Positions 8,639 through 17,335 of a stretch of 64,000 nucleotides of DNA are shown here, piece after piece; the first letter of the stretch is position 1, and the number at the start of each line of letters is the position of its first letter. The notes under the pieces are model-generated. The model ran no database searches. It saw only the letters and a list, made by a program, of their open reading frames with translations, and had not been told where the DNA came from. The DNA comes from an uncultured Marivita sp. Lineage in GTDB: Bacteria; Pseudomonadota; Alphaproteobacteria; Rhodobacterales; Rhodobacteraceae. A program made the position numbers and the translations under genes. The stretch covers positions 55,042-119,041 of the forward strand of contig CANNCS010000001.1 in NCBI GenBank assembly GCA_947503115.1, in the 5' to 3' direction.

Positions 8639-9592
8639 TCAGCCGACCGCAGCCATTGCGGCGTCGAGTTCTGACAATGTCGGAGGGTTACACCCTGCGC
8701 GGCTGCAATTGATGGCCGCGGCCATGCCTGCACGGCGGATCAAGGCTTCGACCTGCGCAGCGTCAAGACCATCAAGCGCAGAAGGTGCCAGCGCGTCGGT
8801 CCGCGCCAAACCGGCCAGTAGGGTTGCCATAAATGTGTCACCTGCGCCGACCGTGTCGACAAGTCCGGGCACGGGCGGCGCGGGGATGTTCACTGTGTTG
8901 TCGCCGCGCATGGCAATTGCGCCGTCGGGGCCTTTGGTCATGACAAGAAGCGACGCAGATGTCTGGCTGCGCACATGGGCGAGAGCGGCATCCTGCGGCA
9001 TATCCGGGCACAAACCTTCGAGGTCTTCATCGCTGAGTTTGAGCACATGCGCGGCCTTGATCATTCGGAAGATGCGCGCACGGTACGTGTCGATATCGGT
9101 GATCACTGACAGGCGGACATTCGGATCAAGGGAAACAAGTGTGCCGGACGCATAGGCGGTTTTGCAGGTCTCTTCCCAAGCTTCAGCATCTGCGCCATCG
9201 GTCAGCGCCAGCGATCCGGTGTGCAAAGCTGTTGTTCCCGCTGGCATTGCAGCGGCCAGTGAAGCCGCGGTGACGCTGCGTTCGGCGGTGCCGTCGCGTT
9301 CGAACACATAGGATGGGATACCGTTTGTCACGGTCACGCGGGCAATGGTCGTCGGCGCATCGACGCGCCCACCGGCAAGTTTCACACCGGAGGCCAGCAG
9401 TGTGGCGGCCAACGTATCACCCCATGTGTCGGTCGAAATCGGCGTCAGGTAGCGCACGTCGGCCTGTTGTCGGCCCAAAGCCATCGCAACATTGAAGGGC
9501 GATCCACCGGCAAGGGCAGACACCTCTCCATCGCGGGTGACGTGGTCAATAAGGTTTTCACCGCCGACGCAGATAACGGGGCTTGCAGACAT
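8639..9592 (-). CDS. PfkB-family carbohydrate kinase (fructokinase-like)
   Basis: 317-residue ribokinase/PfkB-fold sugar kinase. The substrate-binding GGSPFNVAMALGR motif is near residues 29-41 and the ATP/anion-hole signature DTVGAGDTFMA, with the catalytic Asp, is in the C-terminal third. It begins 22 bases after the Anbu gene and ends where the transaldolase gene begins, so kinase and transaldolase are likely co-transcribed. Fructokinase or 2-keto-3-deoxygluconate kinase are both possible; context with a short transaldolase suggests hexose/pentose phosphate chemistry. Confidence 0.85.
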   Translation of the reverse strand: MSASPVICVGGENLIDHVTRDGEVSALAGGSPFNVAMALGRQQADVRYLTPISTDTWGDTLAATLLASGVKLAGGRVDAPTTIARVTVTNGIPSYVFERDGTAERSVTAASLAAAMPAGTTALHTGSLALTDGADAEAWEETCKTAYASGTLVSLDPNVRLSVITDIDTYRARIFRMIKAAHVLKLSDEDLEGLCPDMPQDAALAHVRSQTSASLLVMTKGPDGAIAMRGDNTVNIPAPPVPGLVDTVGAGDTFMATLLAGLARTDALAPSALDGLDAAQVEALIRRAGMAAAINCSRAGCNPPTLSELDAAMAAVG

Positions 9593-9614
9593 GACAGGAC
9601 TCTCGGTTTTTGGT

Positions 9615-10355
9615 TCAGTTGGTGTTCAGGTGCACGTCGGGCAACGTATCAAGCGCCTGCTTAAGCGCATTGCCCCACTGAGTCGAGATCGCCTGAAACT
9701 CGGGATTGTCTGCTTCGACGCGTCCAACGTGCTTTTTCTCAAGGCTGTCGGTCGTGTAGCAAAAATAATCAAGCGGCGCTCCGACTGACAAATTCGCTTT
9801 GAGCGTAGAGTCAAAGCTGACCAACAGCAGTTTCAGCGCGTCAGCGAAACTGAGATCGGGATCATAGGCGCGCACGAGAATGGGGCGCCCGTACTTGATC
9901 TCACCTATCTGGAAGAACGGAGTGTCATCGCCTGCTTCTATGAAATTTCCCTGCGGATAGATCAGGAAGAGGCGTGGCGGGCTGCCTGCGATCTGTCCAC
10001 CAAGGATCAATGTCGCCTCGAACGCGCTGTCGGCGCGTTGACCGCCTTCGCGCAGGCCTTTGATGACCTCGCGCAGCGTATCGCCCACCATACAGGCAGC
10101 CTGAAACATCGACGGCGCTTTCATCAGCGACGGCGTCCGATCTTCGGGCAATTTACTGCGCTCATCCAAGAGGCTTACCACAGCTTGGGTGGTTGCCAAG
10201 TTGCCAGCCGACATCAAGGTCAGCACCCGTTCGCCGGGTTCTTCCCAGATTGTCATCTTTTTGAAGGTCGAGATGTTATCCAACCCGGCATTGGTGCGCG
10301 TGTCCGACATGAACACCAAGCCGCTGCGCAGCATCATTCCAACGCAATATGTCAC
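9615..10355 (-). CDS. Anbu, proteasome-type protease
   Basis: 246-residue Ntn hydrolase of the Anbu/BPH family, the bacterial relative of 20S proteasome beta subunits. The N-terminus MTYCVGM places Thr2 to become the nucleophile after Met removal, with D18 (SDTRTNAG) and K32/K33 (FKKM) as the other expected active-site residues. The start codon is GTG. The preceding genes on this strand encode transglutaminase, alpha-E and ATP-grasp proteins, which is the characteristic Anbu operon, proposed in the literature to make and cleave a peptide-like product. Substrate unknown. The next gene (PfkB) follows after 22 bases. Confidence 0.93.
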   Translation of the reverse strand: MTYCVGMMLRSGLVFMSDTRTNAGLDNISTFKKMTIWEEPGERVLTLMSAGNLATTQAVVSLLDERSKLPEDRTPSLMKAPSMFQAACMVGDTLREVIKGLREGGQRADSAFEATLILGGQIAGSPPRLFLIYPQGNFIEAGDDTPFFQIGEIKYGRPILVRAYDPDLSFADALKLLLVSFDSTLKANLSVGAPLDYFCYTTDSLEKKHVGRVEADNPEFQAISTQWGNALKQALDTLPDVHLNTN

Positions 10356-10365
10356 TGGATCGCCT

Positions 10366-11163
10366 TTATTGCTGAACCACCTGGATGCTGACGTGCAATT
10401 CCTCGTTCACACCGCCAATCCGCGTACCAGATATCGGGGCTGCGTCGGAATAGTCCAGCCCTGTTGCAACACGCACGTAGCGTGTGTCAGGAGAAACACC
10501 ATTCGAGACATCAAACCCGACCCATCCAAGATCGTCGACATGTACTTCGGCCCAAGCGTGCATGGCGTCCTGTGTCGTGGTTTCGTTCAGCATAAGGTAG
10601 CCGCTGGCATATCGTGCCGGCAGTTCCAGCGCCCGGGCGCAGGCGATCATGATATGGGTGTGGTCCTGACAGACGCCCTGCCCTGCCTCGATCGCGTCTT
10701 CGGCGCTCCAATCCGGTGCGGATGCGCCCAAGGTGTATGGCACCCGCGAACGGATATGTTCGGACAGATCATGCAGCTCGGGGATACCGGGTTTCGTATC
10801 CATCCCTTTGACCATTGCCCGTGTCCCCGGTCCGAAGTCAGTGCGTGGGGTTGCCATGGTATAAAGCCAAAGCGGCGTCATTCCGTGATGCGAACCCAGA
10901 ACGCCTACATTGTCGGTGATCTCGACTTCGCCTGAACTCGATACAGACAATTCGGTGACGTTGGGATCGAAACTGATCAACTCGGTCGTGTTGTGATGAT
11001 GATCTTCAAACGTGACTTCCTTGCGACCGCCCAAAATGTCAGTTTCCCACGTGATCACTGACTGGTTGTAAGACGATTTCGGCGTCTTGCGCAGTTGCTG
11101 CAAGCCGTAGACGACAGGCGTATCGAACCGATACACCGTGGTGTGGTCGATCTTCAGGCGCAT
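10366..11163 (-). CDS. transglutaminase-like cysteine peptidase of the Anbu operon
   Basis: 265 residues with an N-terminal beta-rich region (bacterial transglutaminase N-domain) and a C-terminal papain-like transglutaminase core. The catalytic triad is visible as C165 (GQGVCQDHTH), H202 (AMHAWAE) and D218 (GFDVSNG). No signal peptide, so it acts in the cytoplasm. It lies between the alpha-E gene (21-base gap) and anbu (10-base gap). In this conserved context the fold more likely hydrolyses or forms isopeptide bonds than cross-links proteins, but the reaction is not known. Confidence 0.9.
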   Translation of the reverse strand: MRLKIDHTTVYRFDTPVVYGLQQLRKTPKSSYNQSVITWETDILGGRKEVTFEDHHHNTTELISFDPNVTELSVSSSGEVEITDNVGVLGSHHGMTPLWLYTMATPRTDFGPGTRAMVKGMDTKPGIPELHDLSEHIRSRVPYTLGASAPDWSAEDAIEAGQGVCQDHTHIMIACARALELPARYASGYLMLNETTTQDAMHAWAEVHVDDLGWVGFDVSNGVSPDTRYVRVATGLDYSDAAPISGTRIGGVNEELHVSIQVVQQ

Positions 11164-11184
11164 GTAGGCTGTTCTGTTTGGTGC

Positions 11185-12126
11185 CTAGGCATAAAAGCGG
11201 AAATCCTGTTCGATCTGGCGCGAAATCATCGAAAGCTCTTCCAGCGTTTTCTGAAGGAACTCGTGCAATCCAAAATCGAAGATATCATCAATGCTTTTTG
11301 ACAGCATCCCGTTTCGCAGCATTTCAACCTTTTCGCGTGTCGCGGCACCCGCATCGTCCTCGTTCGCCAGATACCCGAGGTTGTCGCTCAGCTTGCCCAC
11401 GCAGAACGCAAGCGATCGCGGCATCCGTTTGTCGAGGATCAGGAAGTCGGCGATTTCTTTAGGACCTCCTCCAGCCCCGTACTCCATGCGGAATCCGCCT
11501 CGCGCCGAAACCGAGCGCAAGATTGATTCCCACTGCACGTTGTCGAGCGACGTGCCAACGGCACGCGCCGAAGGCAGCAGGACGTAGTACTTCACGTCCA
11601 AAATACGTGCGGTATTGTCAGCCCGTTCGAGAAATGTGCCAAGTCGGGCGAAGTCATAGATATCATTGCGCAACATTGTGCCATGCGTCACGCCCCGCAC
11701 CAAAGCCGCGTGATGGCGTATCAGACGCAGTACGCTTGGCAAATCGCGCTCTGAAACCTTACGTGCGAGCGCCTTCTTCAAAGCCATGTAAGCCGAATTC
11801 ACGGCCTCCCAGACTTCGCCGGTGATCGCTGTACGGACCAAACGCGCGTTTTGGCGCGCCGCATTAACGCTTGTGACCACCGAGGACGGGTTATCTTTGC
11901 TTCGCAGCATCCAGTCGACAGCCAAATCGCGTGAGATTTCGTCATGCGTTGCTTTAAATCCGTCAAGGCAATCAGCAGACTGCAACACGGATAGCCATTC
12001 TTCGTCAGTCTGGTTCAATCTGGTCAAGGCAATGCGCTGACCGGTTTCGATCAGGCGTGCGGTGTTTTCGGCCCTCTCCATGTAGCGATACATCCAGAAG
12101 AGCCCATTGGCGGTTTTTCCCAACAT
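11185..12126 (-). CDS. alpha-E domain protein of the Anbu operon
   Basis: 313-residue all-helical alpha-E protein. The start MLGKTANGLFWMYRYMERAE is the hallmark N-terminus of the family, and a second ERADNTARILD copy of the helical motif lies in the middle, consistent with an internal duplication. I chose the ATG at 12126 because a GGAGG lies just upstream, inside the end of the ATP-grasp gene, and because this start restores the family N-terminus; an upstream reading adds 21 unrelated residues. It always travels with a permuted ATP-grasp and is thought to act with it. No catalytic residues are known to me. Confidence 0.9.
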   Translation of the reverse strand: MLGKTANGLFWMYRYMERAENTARLIETGQRIALTRLNQTDEEWLSVLQSADCLDGFKATHDEISRDLAVDWMLRSKDNPSSVVTSVNAARQNARLVRTAITGEVWEAVNSAYMALKKALARKVSERDLPSVLRLIRHHAALVRGVTHGTMLRNDIYDFARLGTFLERADNTARILDVKYYVLLPSARAVGTSLDNVQWESILRSVSARGGFRMEYGAGGGPKEIADFLILDKRMPRSLAFCVGKLSDNLGYLANEDDAGAATREKVEMLRNGMLSKSIDDIFDFGLHEFLQKTLEELSMISRQIEQDFRFYA

Positions 12127-12130
12127 GGCG

Positions 12131-13555
12131 CTATTCCTCCAGAACCCAGGTGTCTTTCGTTCCCCCGCCTTGGGACGAATTGACAACAAGAGACCCTTTC
12201 TTGAGCGCCACCCGAGTCAGACCCCCGGGCGTGATTTTGATGCCATCGGGGCTGACCAGCACATAGGGTCGCAGATCGACATGGCGCGGCGTTAGACCGG
12301 CCTTTGCGAAAATCGGAACCGTAGACAGGCTGAGCGTGGGTTGGGCGATATAGTTCTTGGGACGCGCCTTGAGTTTTTTGCGGAAGGCGGCGATGTCTTT
12401 TTTCGTGGCAGTCGGCCCGATCAACATCCCGTAGCCGCCAGACCCGTGTACCTCTTTCACGACAAGGTCTTCGAGATTGTCGAGCACATAGGCCAGCGAC
12501 TCTGGCTCTGAACACCGCCATGTTGGCACGTTCTGCAACAAAGGCCGTTCGCCGGTGTAGAATTCGACGATTTCCGGCATGTAGGAATAAATCGCCTTGT
12601 CGTCGGAAATCCCCGTACCGGGCGCGTTGGCGATGGTGATGCCACCTGCGCGATAGACATCCATGATGCCCGGCACACCCAACTGGCTCTCGGGGTTGAA
12701 GTTCAGCGGATCGAGGAAGTCATCATCGACCCGGCGGTATAACACATCGATCGGTTTATACCCGTTGGTGGTACGCATTGCGACGCGCCCGTCGATCACC
12801 CGCAAATCGTGACCTTCAACCAGTTCGACACCCATTTGATCCGCAAGGAACGCATGTTCAAAATAGGCCGAGTTGTAGATACCCGGCGTCAGCACCGCGA
12901 CCGTAGGATCGGATTGCGCCATGTTGGGCGCACAAGCGGCAAGCGACCGACGCAGATCAATCGGGTATTGCTGCACAGGTTGCACGCGGTTCTTCGAGAA
13001 AAGTTCGGGAAACATCTGTAACATGGTTTCGCGATTCTCGAGCATATAGCTCACCCCAGACGGGGTACGTGCATTGTCTTCGAGAACGTAGAATTCACCC
13101 GGCCCGGTGCAGACAAGGTCGATGCCGACGATGTGGGTATAGATGCCACCCGGTACATCAACGCCAATCATTTTTGGTTGAAACGCCTCGTTCTGCGAAA
13201 TCATCTCGCGCGGGATGCGCCCGGCCTTCAGTATCTCCTGGGTATGGTAAATGTCGTGCAAGAACGCGTTGATCGCGCGCACCCGCTGTTCGATCCCGCG
13301 GGACAGCTTCGCCCATTCAGACCCAGAGATAATCCGCGGTATGATGTCGAATGGGATCAGGCGCTCTTCAGCCTCGGATCGGCCATATACGTTGAAGGTG
13401 ATACCCGTTAGGCGAAACAGGTCTTCGGCCTCGCGGTTCTTGGCCCTTAGACGCTTGGGATCTTCCTGATCGAACCAGTCGAAAAAATTTCGATAGGGGG
13501 CGCGGACTTGCGCATCGCGACCCAGCATTTCATCGAAGACAGAGTGTTCAGACAT
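12131..13555 (-). CDS. circularly permuted type 2 ATP-grasp protein of the Anbu operon
   Basis: 474 residues. Motifs expected in the circularly permuted ATP-grasp group are visible: ARTPSGVSYMLENR, the VLTPGIYNSAYFEH segment, DVLYRRVDDDFLDPL and a late LVVKEVHGSGGYGML glycine-rich nucleotide loop. ATP-grasp enzymes form amide bonds through acyl phosphates, so this is the likely ligase of the four-gene Anbu set; the actual substrate is unknown. First gene of the operon: ATG at 13555, with a free 206-base region upstream that must hold the promoter. Its stop is five bases from the alpha-E start. Confidence 0.9.
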   Translation of the reverse strand: MSEHSVFDEMLGRDAQVRAPYRNFFDWFDQEDPKRLRAKNREAEDLFRLTGITFNVYGRSEAEERLIPFDIIPRIISGSEWAKLSRGIEQRVRAINAFLHDIYHTQEILKAGRIPREMISQNEAFQPKMIGVDVPGGIYTHIVGIDLVCTGPGEFYVLEDNARTPSGVSYMLENRETMLQMFPELFSKNRVQPVQQYPIDLRRSLAACAPNMAQSDPTVAVLTPGIYNSAYFEHAFLADQMGVELVEGHDLRVIDGRVAMRTTNGYKPIDVLYRRVDDDFLDPLNFNPESQLGVPGIMDVYRAGGITIANAPGTGISDDKAIYSYMPEIVEFYTGERPLLQNVPTWRCSEPESLAYVLDNLEDLVVKEVHGSGGYGMLIGPTATKKDIAAFRKKLKARPKNYIAQPTLSLSTVPIFAKAGLTPRHVDLRPYVLVSPDGIKITPGGLTRVALKKGSLVVNSSQGGGTKDTWVLEE

Positions 13556-13685
13556 ACCTGACGCTTGCTCAGTGCTTGGCCAAGTGCAAGACGATCTCGT
13601 ATCCCCCGCGTGTTGGCGCTCAAAAATCTTGCGATTTGCCTAAATTTAAGGCGAAGTTCGTCGCTGCGGATTATCAGAAAATCAA

Positions 13686-13722
13686 AGAGCAGTGTTCACT
13701 CACCCTAAGATAGAACTGCTCT
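13686..13722 (-). terminator. inverted repeat downstream of dctM-like gene, possible terminator
   Basis: AGAGCAGT at 13686-13693 and ACTGCTCT at 13715-13722 form a perfect 8-bp stem with a 21-base loop, followed on the minus strand by a T-rich TTGATTTTCT. It lies between the end of the TRAP operon and the promoter of the Anbu operon. The long loop makes it a weak candidate. Confidence 0.35.
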
Positions 13723-13761
13723 CGTCGATACTTGGTTTATCGTCACGCAAACGAAATGCGG

Positions 13762-15072
13762 TCACCCCAGGCCCGGCAACCAAGTCGCCAGCGGTGGGAA
13801 CAGGATCAACAGAGCCACCACCAATAGCGAACACAGGATGAACGGAAACGCTGCGCGATAAATTTCGCGCATCGTCGTGTTGGGCGGAGCGACACCCTTC
13901 ATCACGAACAAAAGCAGGCCGAACGGCGGGGTCGTAAAACTGATCTCGAGCGCAAGCAACATGATCAGGCCAAACCAGATCGGATCAAACCCCAGCGTCT
14001 GGGCCAACGGAAAGAAGATCGGCACGGTCAGCAACATGATCGAGATCTGTTCCATGAACATGCCCAGAACCAAAAGCACGCCGAACATCACCAAGAGCAT
14101 CAGCGTCGGGTCAAGATCGAACCCCGTGGCCCAGTTGATCAACCCGCGCGATGCGCCCGAAAATGCCAAAAGCTGGCTGAAGGTCGCGGACCCAAAGACG
14201 ATCAGGTAAGCCATCAGCGTCACGCGCAATGCGCCACGGACGGATTTCTTGACCGAGTCCCAAGTCAGGCAGCGGTAAAACGCGGCAAGGATCAGCACGC
14301 CCAGCGCCCCGAATGCAGCCGCCTCGGACGGGGTGACGATGCCATTGATCATCATGATGACGATGGCGACCATCAGACCGATCATCGGCACCACGTCGCG
14401 CATCAGGATGCCGATTTTCTGCACAGCCGTCATCGGCTCCACATCGTATGCGGGGGCAGCATCTGGGTCGATCTTGGTTTGCAAGTAGATCGTCGCGACA
14501 TAGAAACTGGCAAGGATCAGACCCGGGATTACCCCCGCGATCAAAAGTGCGCCCACGTCGATCTTGGCCAATGTCGCCAAGAGTACGGCCAGCGCCGAGG
14601 GTGGGATAATAATCGCCAAACCACCCGTGCCAAGAATTGGACCGATGGACATATGGCTCTTGTAGCCACGACGGTTCATCTCTGGCACCATCAGCGACCC
14701 AAGCAGCGCGGTCGATCCCATTGACGACCCCGACAGCGTGGAAAAACCGGTGCCACCCAGTACGGTGACATAGCTTAACCGCCCCGGCAGTCGCCCCAGC
14801 AGCTTGTCGATGGCTGAAAACATGCGACTGCCCAAACCAGTCTGAAAGAAAATCTCGCCCATCAGCAGAAAGAGCGGGATCGGCACAAGCGCGAAGATCG
14901 TCAGCGCACCCCAACCATTGTTCAAGAGCGCGACCACCCCGCGGTCACCACCCATGAACACCCAAGCACCGATGATGTTGGCGGCAAGGAATGCCAAGGC
15001 AACGGGCATGCCAATCGCCATAAGGAACATGATGCTGCCGACCAGCAGACCAAGGGCTTCAAACCATTCCAT
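13762..15072 (-). CDS. TRAP transporter large permease (DctM family)
   Basis: 436-residue, 12-TM ion-transporter-superfamily permease of a tripartite ATP-independent periplasmic transporter; couples solute uptake to the Na+ gradient. Seen: long hydrophobic segments throughout, the GSSMGSTALLGSLMVPEM loop and the C-terminal EISFTTPPFGLLLFVMKG typical of DctM. The start overlaps the stop of the small-permease gene by one base. Last gene of the GntR-LeuCD-TRAP arm of the island, so its substrate is probably the acid handled by the neighbouring enzymes. Confidence 0.92.
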   Translation of the reverse strand: MEWFEALGLLVGSIMFLMAIGMPVALAFLAANIIGAWVFMGGDRGVVALLNNGWGALTIFALVPIPLFLLMGEIFFQTGLGSRMFSAIDKLLGRLPGRLSYVTVLGGTGFSTLSGSSMGSTALLGSLMVPEMNRRGYKSHMSIGPILGTGGLAIIIPPSALAVLLATLAKIDVGALLIAGVIPGLILASFYVATIYLQTKIDPDAAPAYDVEPMTAVQKIGILMRDVVPMIGLMVAIVIMMINGIVTPSEAAAFGALGVLILAAFYRCLTWDSVKKSVRGALRVTLMAYLIVFGSATFSQLLAFSGASRGLINWATGFDLDPTLMLLVMFGVLLVLGMFMEQISIMLLTVPIFFPLAQTLGFDPIWFGLIMLLALEISFTTPPFGLLLFVMKGVAPPNTTMREIYRAAFPFILCSLLVVALLILFPPLATWLPGLG

Positions 15073-15578
15073 TATTCGTGAATCCCCGCTTCACCCGAGT
15101 GCATGAGGTCTGACCCGAACACAAACCGGGAAAACTCGATCGCCATGACCGAAAAAGCGATGGGAAAGGTCACGGTCAATAGCCAACGGGGGTAATAATA
15201 GGCGCGCACATCGTAATTGTTGCGCTCAATATTCGTCAGGAACAGTTGCAGCCCATACCATGCAAGGATGACACAGACGAGCACGCAAAGCGCAGCAACC
15301 AGACGGCTTACGAACCGCCGCAGCGGTCCCGGCAGGGCGGCGGTCACCAGCTCGATATGCACATGCCCCTTTTCGCGCACCAGCCAAGGCGCGCCAAGCA
15401 TGGTCATGTAAAGAATGCCGTATTCAGCTGAGGTGAACAGCCATGCGAAGGGCTGAAGCCCCAGATTGCGCATCAGGACGGAAACAACCACCGACACCAT
15501 CAGCCAGACAAGCGTTACAGCCGCGATAAAGGCCATCGTATAAAGCAGGGCGTCATAGACGCGGGTTACGGCGCGCAT
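15072..15578 (-). CDS. TRAP transporter small permease (DctQ family)
   Basis: 168 residues, four predicted TM helices, with the family signature GAPWLVREKGHVHIELV in the middle loop. The longer reading starts at a TTG (15614) inside a strong stem-loop, so I chose the ATG at 15578. No strong Shine-Dalgarno is visible for it, so the exact start is open. It lies between the solute-binding protein and the large permease. Confidence 0.87.
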   Translation of the reverse strand: MRAVTRVYDALLYTMAFIAAVTLVWLMVSVVVSVLMRNLGLQPFAWLFTSAEYGILYMTMLGAPWLVREKGHVHIELVTAALPGPLRRFVSRLVAALCVLVCVILAWYGLQLFLTNIERNNYDVRAYYYPRWLLTVTFPIAFSVMAIEFSRFVFGSDLMHSGEAGIHE

Positions 15579-15601
15579 GGGGTCATCCGTTCGCTGAGAG
15601 G

Positions 15602-15627
15602 CGGGCCGGGGCAAACGCCCCGGCCCG
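15602..15627 (-). other. strong intercistronic stem-loop after the TRAP binding-protein gene
   Basis: CGGGCCGGGGC (15602-15612) and GCCCCGGCCCG (15617-15627) form a perfect 11-bp stem with an AAAC loop, immediately after the dctP-like stop. There is no following T-run, so it is more likely an mRNA-stabilising or processing hairpin that lets the binding protein be made in excess over the permeases. Confidence 0.7.
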
Positions 15628-15633
15628 GTGGTC

Positions 15634-16647
15634 TTAGTTGTCTGCGGCCGGATCGTAGAACTTGGCGATCAGGTCGTCATAGCTCGCAACGGACTGCGGC
15701 TCTGCTTCCATCAGCTCTTTCATACGCGCCCATGTGGTTTCGCGGGCGGCGGCGAGGTAGTTGGCTTTCGCCTCACCTTCGAGCGAAACCACCTTCATAC
15801 CGGCGGCATCAAGCGCTGCGAAATCTTCGTCCCGCTTGGTGCGCAGGGCGTTCACGCTGTCGATTTCGTGCTGGATCGCGGTGTCCTGAAGAATGGTTTT
15901 GGCTTCGTCGCTCAGACCGTTCCACGAGTCGAGATTCACGATCACACCTAGGTCGGTCGAGAAGAAGCAAGGCTCGATCCGGTAGTTCAGGAACTCGTTC
16001 CACTTGAGGTCGATCAGGCCGATCTGAGTCCAGCCTGTCGCATCCACTACACCGTTCTGGAGCGCAGAATAGACCTCGCCCGTCGGCAGGTCGATCACCT
16101 GTGCTTCGAGATAGTTTGTGAAGAACGCGTTATAAACCGCGTTGCCGCGCAGACGCAGACCGTCCACTTCGAGATTGCCATCGGCGTCGAACGACGGCTC
16201 ATCCCGAGTCCAGAGGTTGTAGCAAACACCACTGTCGAACCAGCCGAGGTATTTGAGGCCCATACGTTCCTGATGGATCTGGTCGATCAGGTCGATCCCG
16301 CCGTTCTCGCGGGTTTCAACTGCCGTCAGGTTCGACGCCACAAGCGCGTCTTTCTCAGGCAGCGCACCACCGTAGAACGATCCGGGCGTGTAGACCATGT
16401 CGACGATACCGTCACGCACTGCGTCGGGCTGCTGGAACATGCCGATGGCCTCGGGGCCGCCGCGCACTTCGATCTGGATCACGCCTGCACCTGCCGCGTT
16501 CACCTTGTCGACGAAGGAAAGAAAGCTTTGCGTGTAAATCAGCGTTTCGGGAAACGCGTGCACCGCTGTAATGGTCTCTTCCGCTTGGGCCACGGACCCG
16601 AGCAGCACGCCACCGGCAAGGCAGCCTTTGAGCAAGTTCATAGTCAT
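15634..16647 (-). CDS. TRAP transporter solute-binding protein (DctP family)
   Basis: 337 residues beginning with a cleavable signal peptide (MTMNLLKGCLAGGVLLGSVAQA, cut before EETI). The DctP fold is shown by LRLRGNAVYNAFF, near the residue-binding Arg region, and the LPTGEVYSALQNGVVDA motif common to the family. AGGAGG lies seven bases upstream of the ATG. Delivers a carboxylate-type ligand to the DctQM permease. Neighbouring enzymes suggest an unsaturated or hydroxylated dicarboxylate or a cyclic precursor, but no ligand can be assigned from sequence. Confidence 0.9.
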   Translation of the reverse strand: MTMNLLKGCLAGGVLLGSVAQAEETITAVHAFPETLIYTQSFLSFVDKVNAAGAGVIQIEVRGGPEAIGMFQQPDAVRDGIVDMVYTPGSFYGGALPEKDALVASNLTAVETRENGGIDLIDQIHQERMGLKYLGWFDSGVCYNLWTRDEPSFDADGNLEVDGLRLRGNAVYNAFFTNYLEAQVIDLPTGEVYSALQNGVVDATGWTQIGLIDLKWNEFLNYRIEPCFFSTDLGVIVNLDSWNGLSDEAKTILQDTAIQHEIDSVNALRTKRDEDFAALDAAGMKVVSLEGEAKANYLAAARETTWARMKELMEAEPQSVASYDDLIAKFYDPAADN

Positions 16648-16675
16648 GGATAGTTCCTCCTACACCCTTCGGCCG

Positions 16676-17335
16676 TCATGGCCTGTGATACTGCGAAACG
16701 GTGTCCCGTCCCGCGCTTCTGAAGTTGGTCTGTTGGACTGGTATGGCCCACGGCATCCGCTGCACATGCTGCGCCCGGAATGCCGCGATGGCCTGTTTAT
16801 GGTTCTGGGTCAGGTCGATATCGTCCCACCCGTTGATGAGTTTTTGTTGCCAGACATCGTCCAGCGTGAACTCGATTGTGGTGTTGCCAAACCGAATTGT
16901 CTTGTCGGTCAGGTCAACCGTCACCTCTTTTGCGCCGTCCGCCAGCATTGCGATAGCGGCGTCGACCTCTGCCTCCGACACGCGGGCGGGCAGAAGGCCG
17001 TTGTTCACCGAATTGCTGGCGAAGATGTCGCCAAAACTGGGGGCAATGACAACGCGGATGCCGAAATCCACGAGCGCATAGACCGCCGCTTCCCGCGACG
17101 ACCCGCTGGCGAAATTGCGGCGAGACATCAGAATGCTGGCGTTGGGCACTGCATTCAGCGGGAAGTCCGGCGTCGGGTTTCCGTGTGCGTCGTTACGGAA
17201 ATCATAGAGCAGGAAATCGCCATAGCCTTCAGACCGAGGTGTCGACATGAATCGCGCCGGGATCAACTGGTCGGTGTCCACGTTCTCGCGGTCCAAAGCC
17301 ACGGCAAGTCCGGTATGGTTGCTCCACCCGCTCAT
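16676..17335 (-). CDS. LeuD-like small subunit of an aconitase-family hydro-lyase
   Basis: 219-residue swivel domain of a two-subunit aconitase-superfamily enzyme. It resembles 3-isopropylmalate dehydratase small subunit: VDTDQLIPARF near residues 19-29 and VVIAPSFGDIFASNSVNNGLLP later. The catalytic-Ser/Arg loop reads NFASGSSREAAVYAL at 74-88, whereas housekeeping LeuD typically has NFGCGSSREHAPWAL. The Ser and Arg are kept but the flanking Gly, Cys, His, Pro and Trp are all changed. This, with the context, suggests a substrate other than isopropylmalate, for example citraconate, maleate or a methylmalate. It overlaps the large-subunit gene by four bases. Confidence 0.82.
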   Translation of the reverse strand: MSGWSNHTGLAVALDRENVDTDQLIPARFMSTPRSEGYGDFLLYDFRNDAHGNPTPDFPLNAVPNASILMSRRNFASGSSREAAVYALVDFGIRVVIAPSFGDIFASNSVNNGLLPARVSEAEVDAAIAMLADGAKEVTVDLTDKTIRFGNTTIEFTLDDVWQQKLINGWDDIDLTQNHKQAIAAFRAQHVQRMPWAIPVQQTNFRSAGRDTVSQYHRP

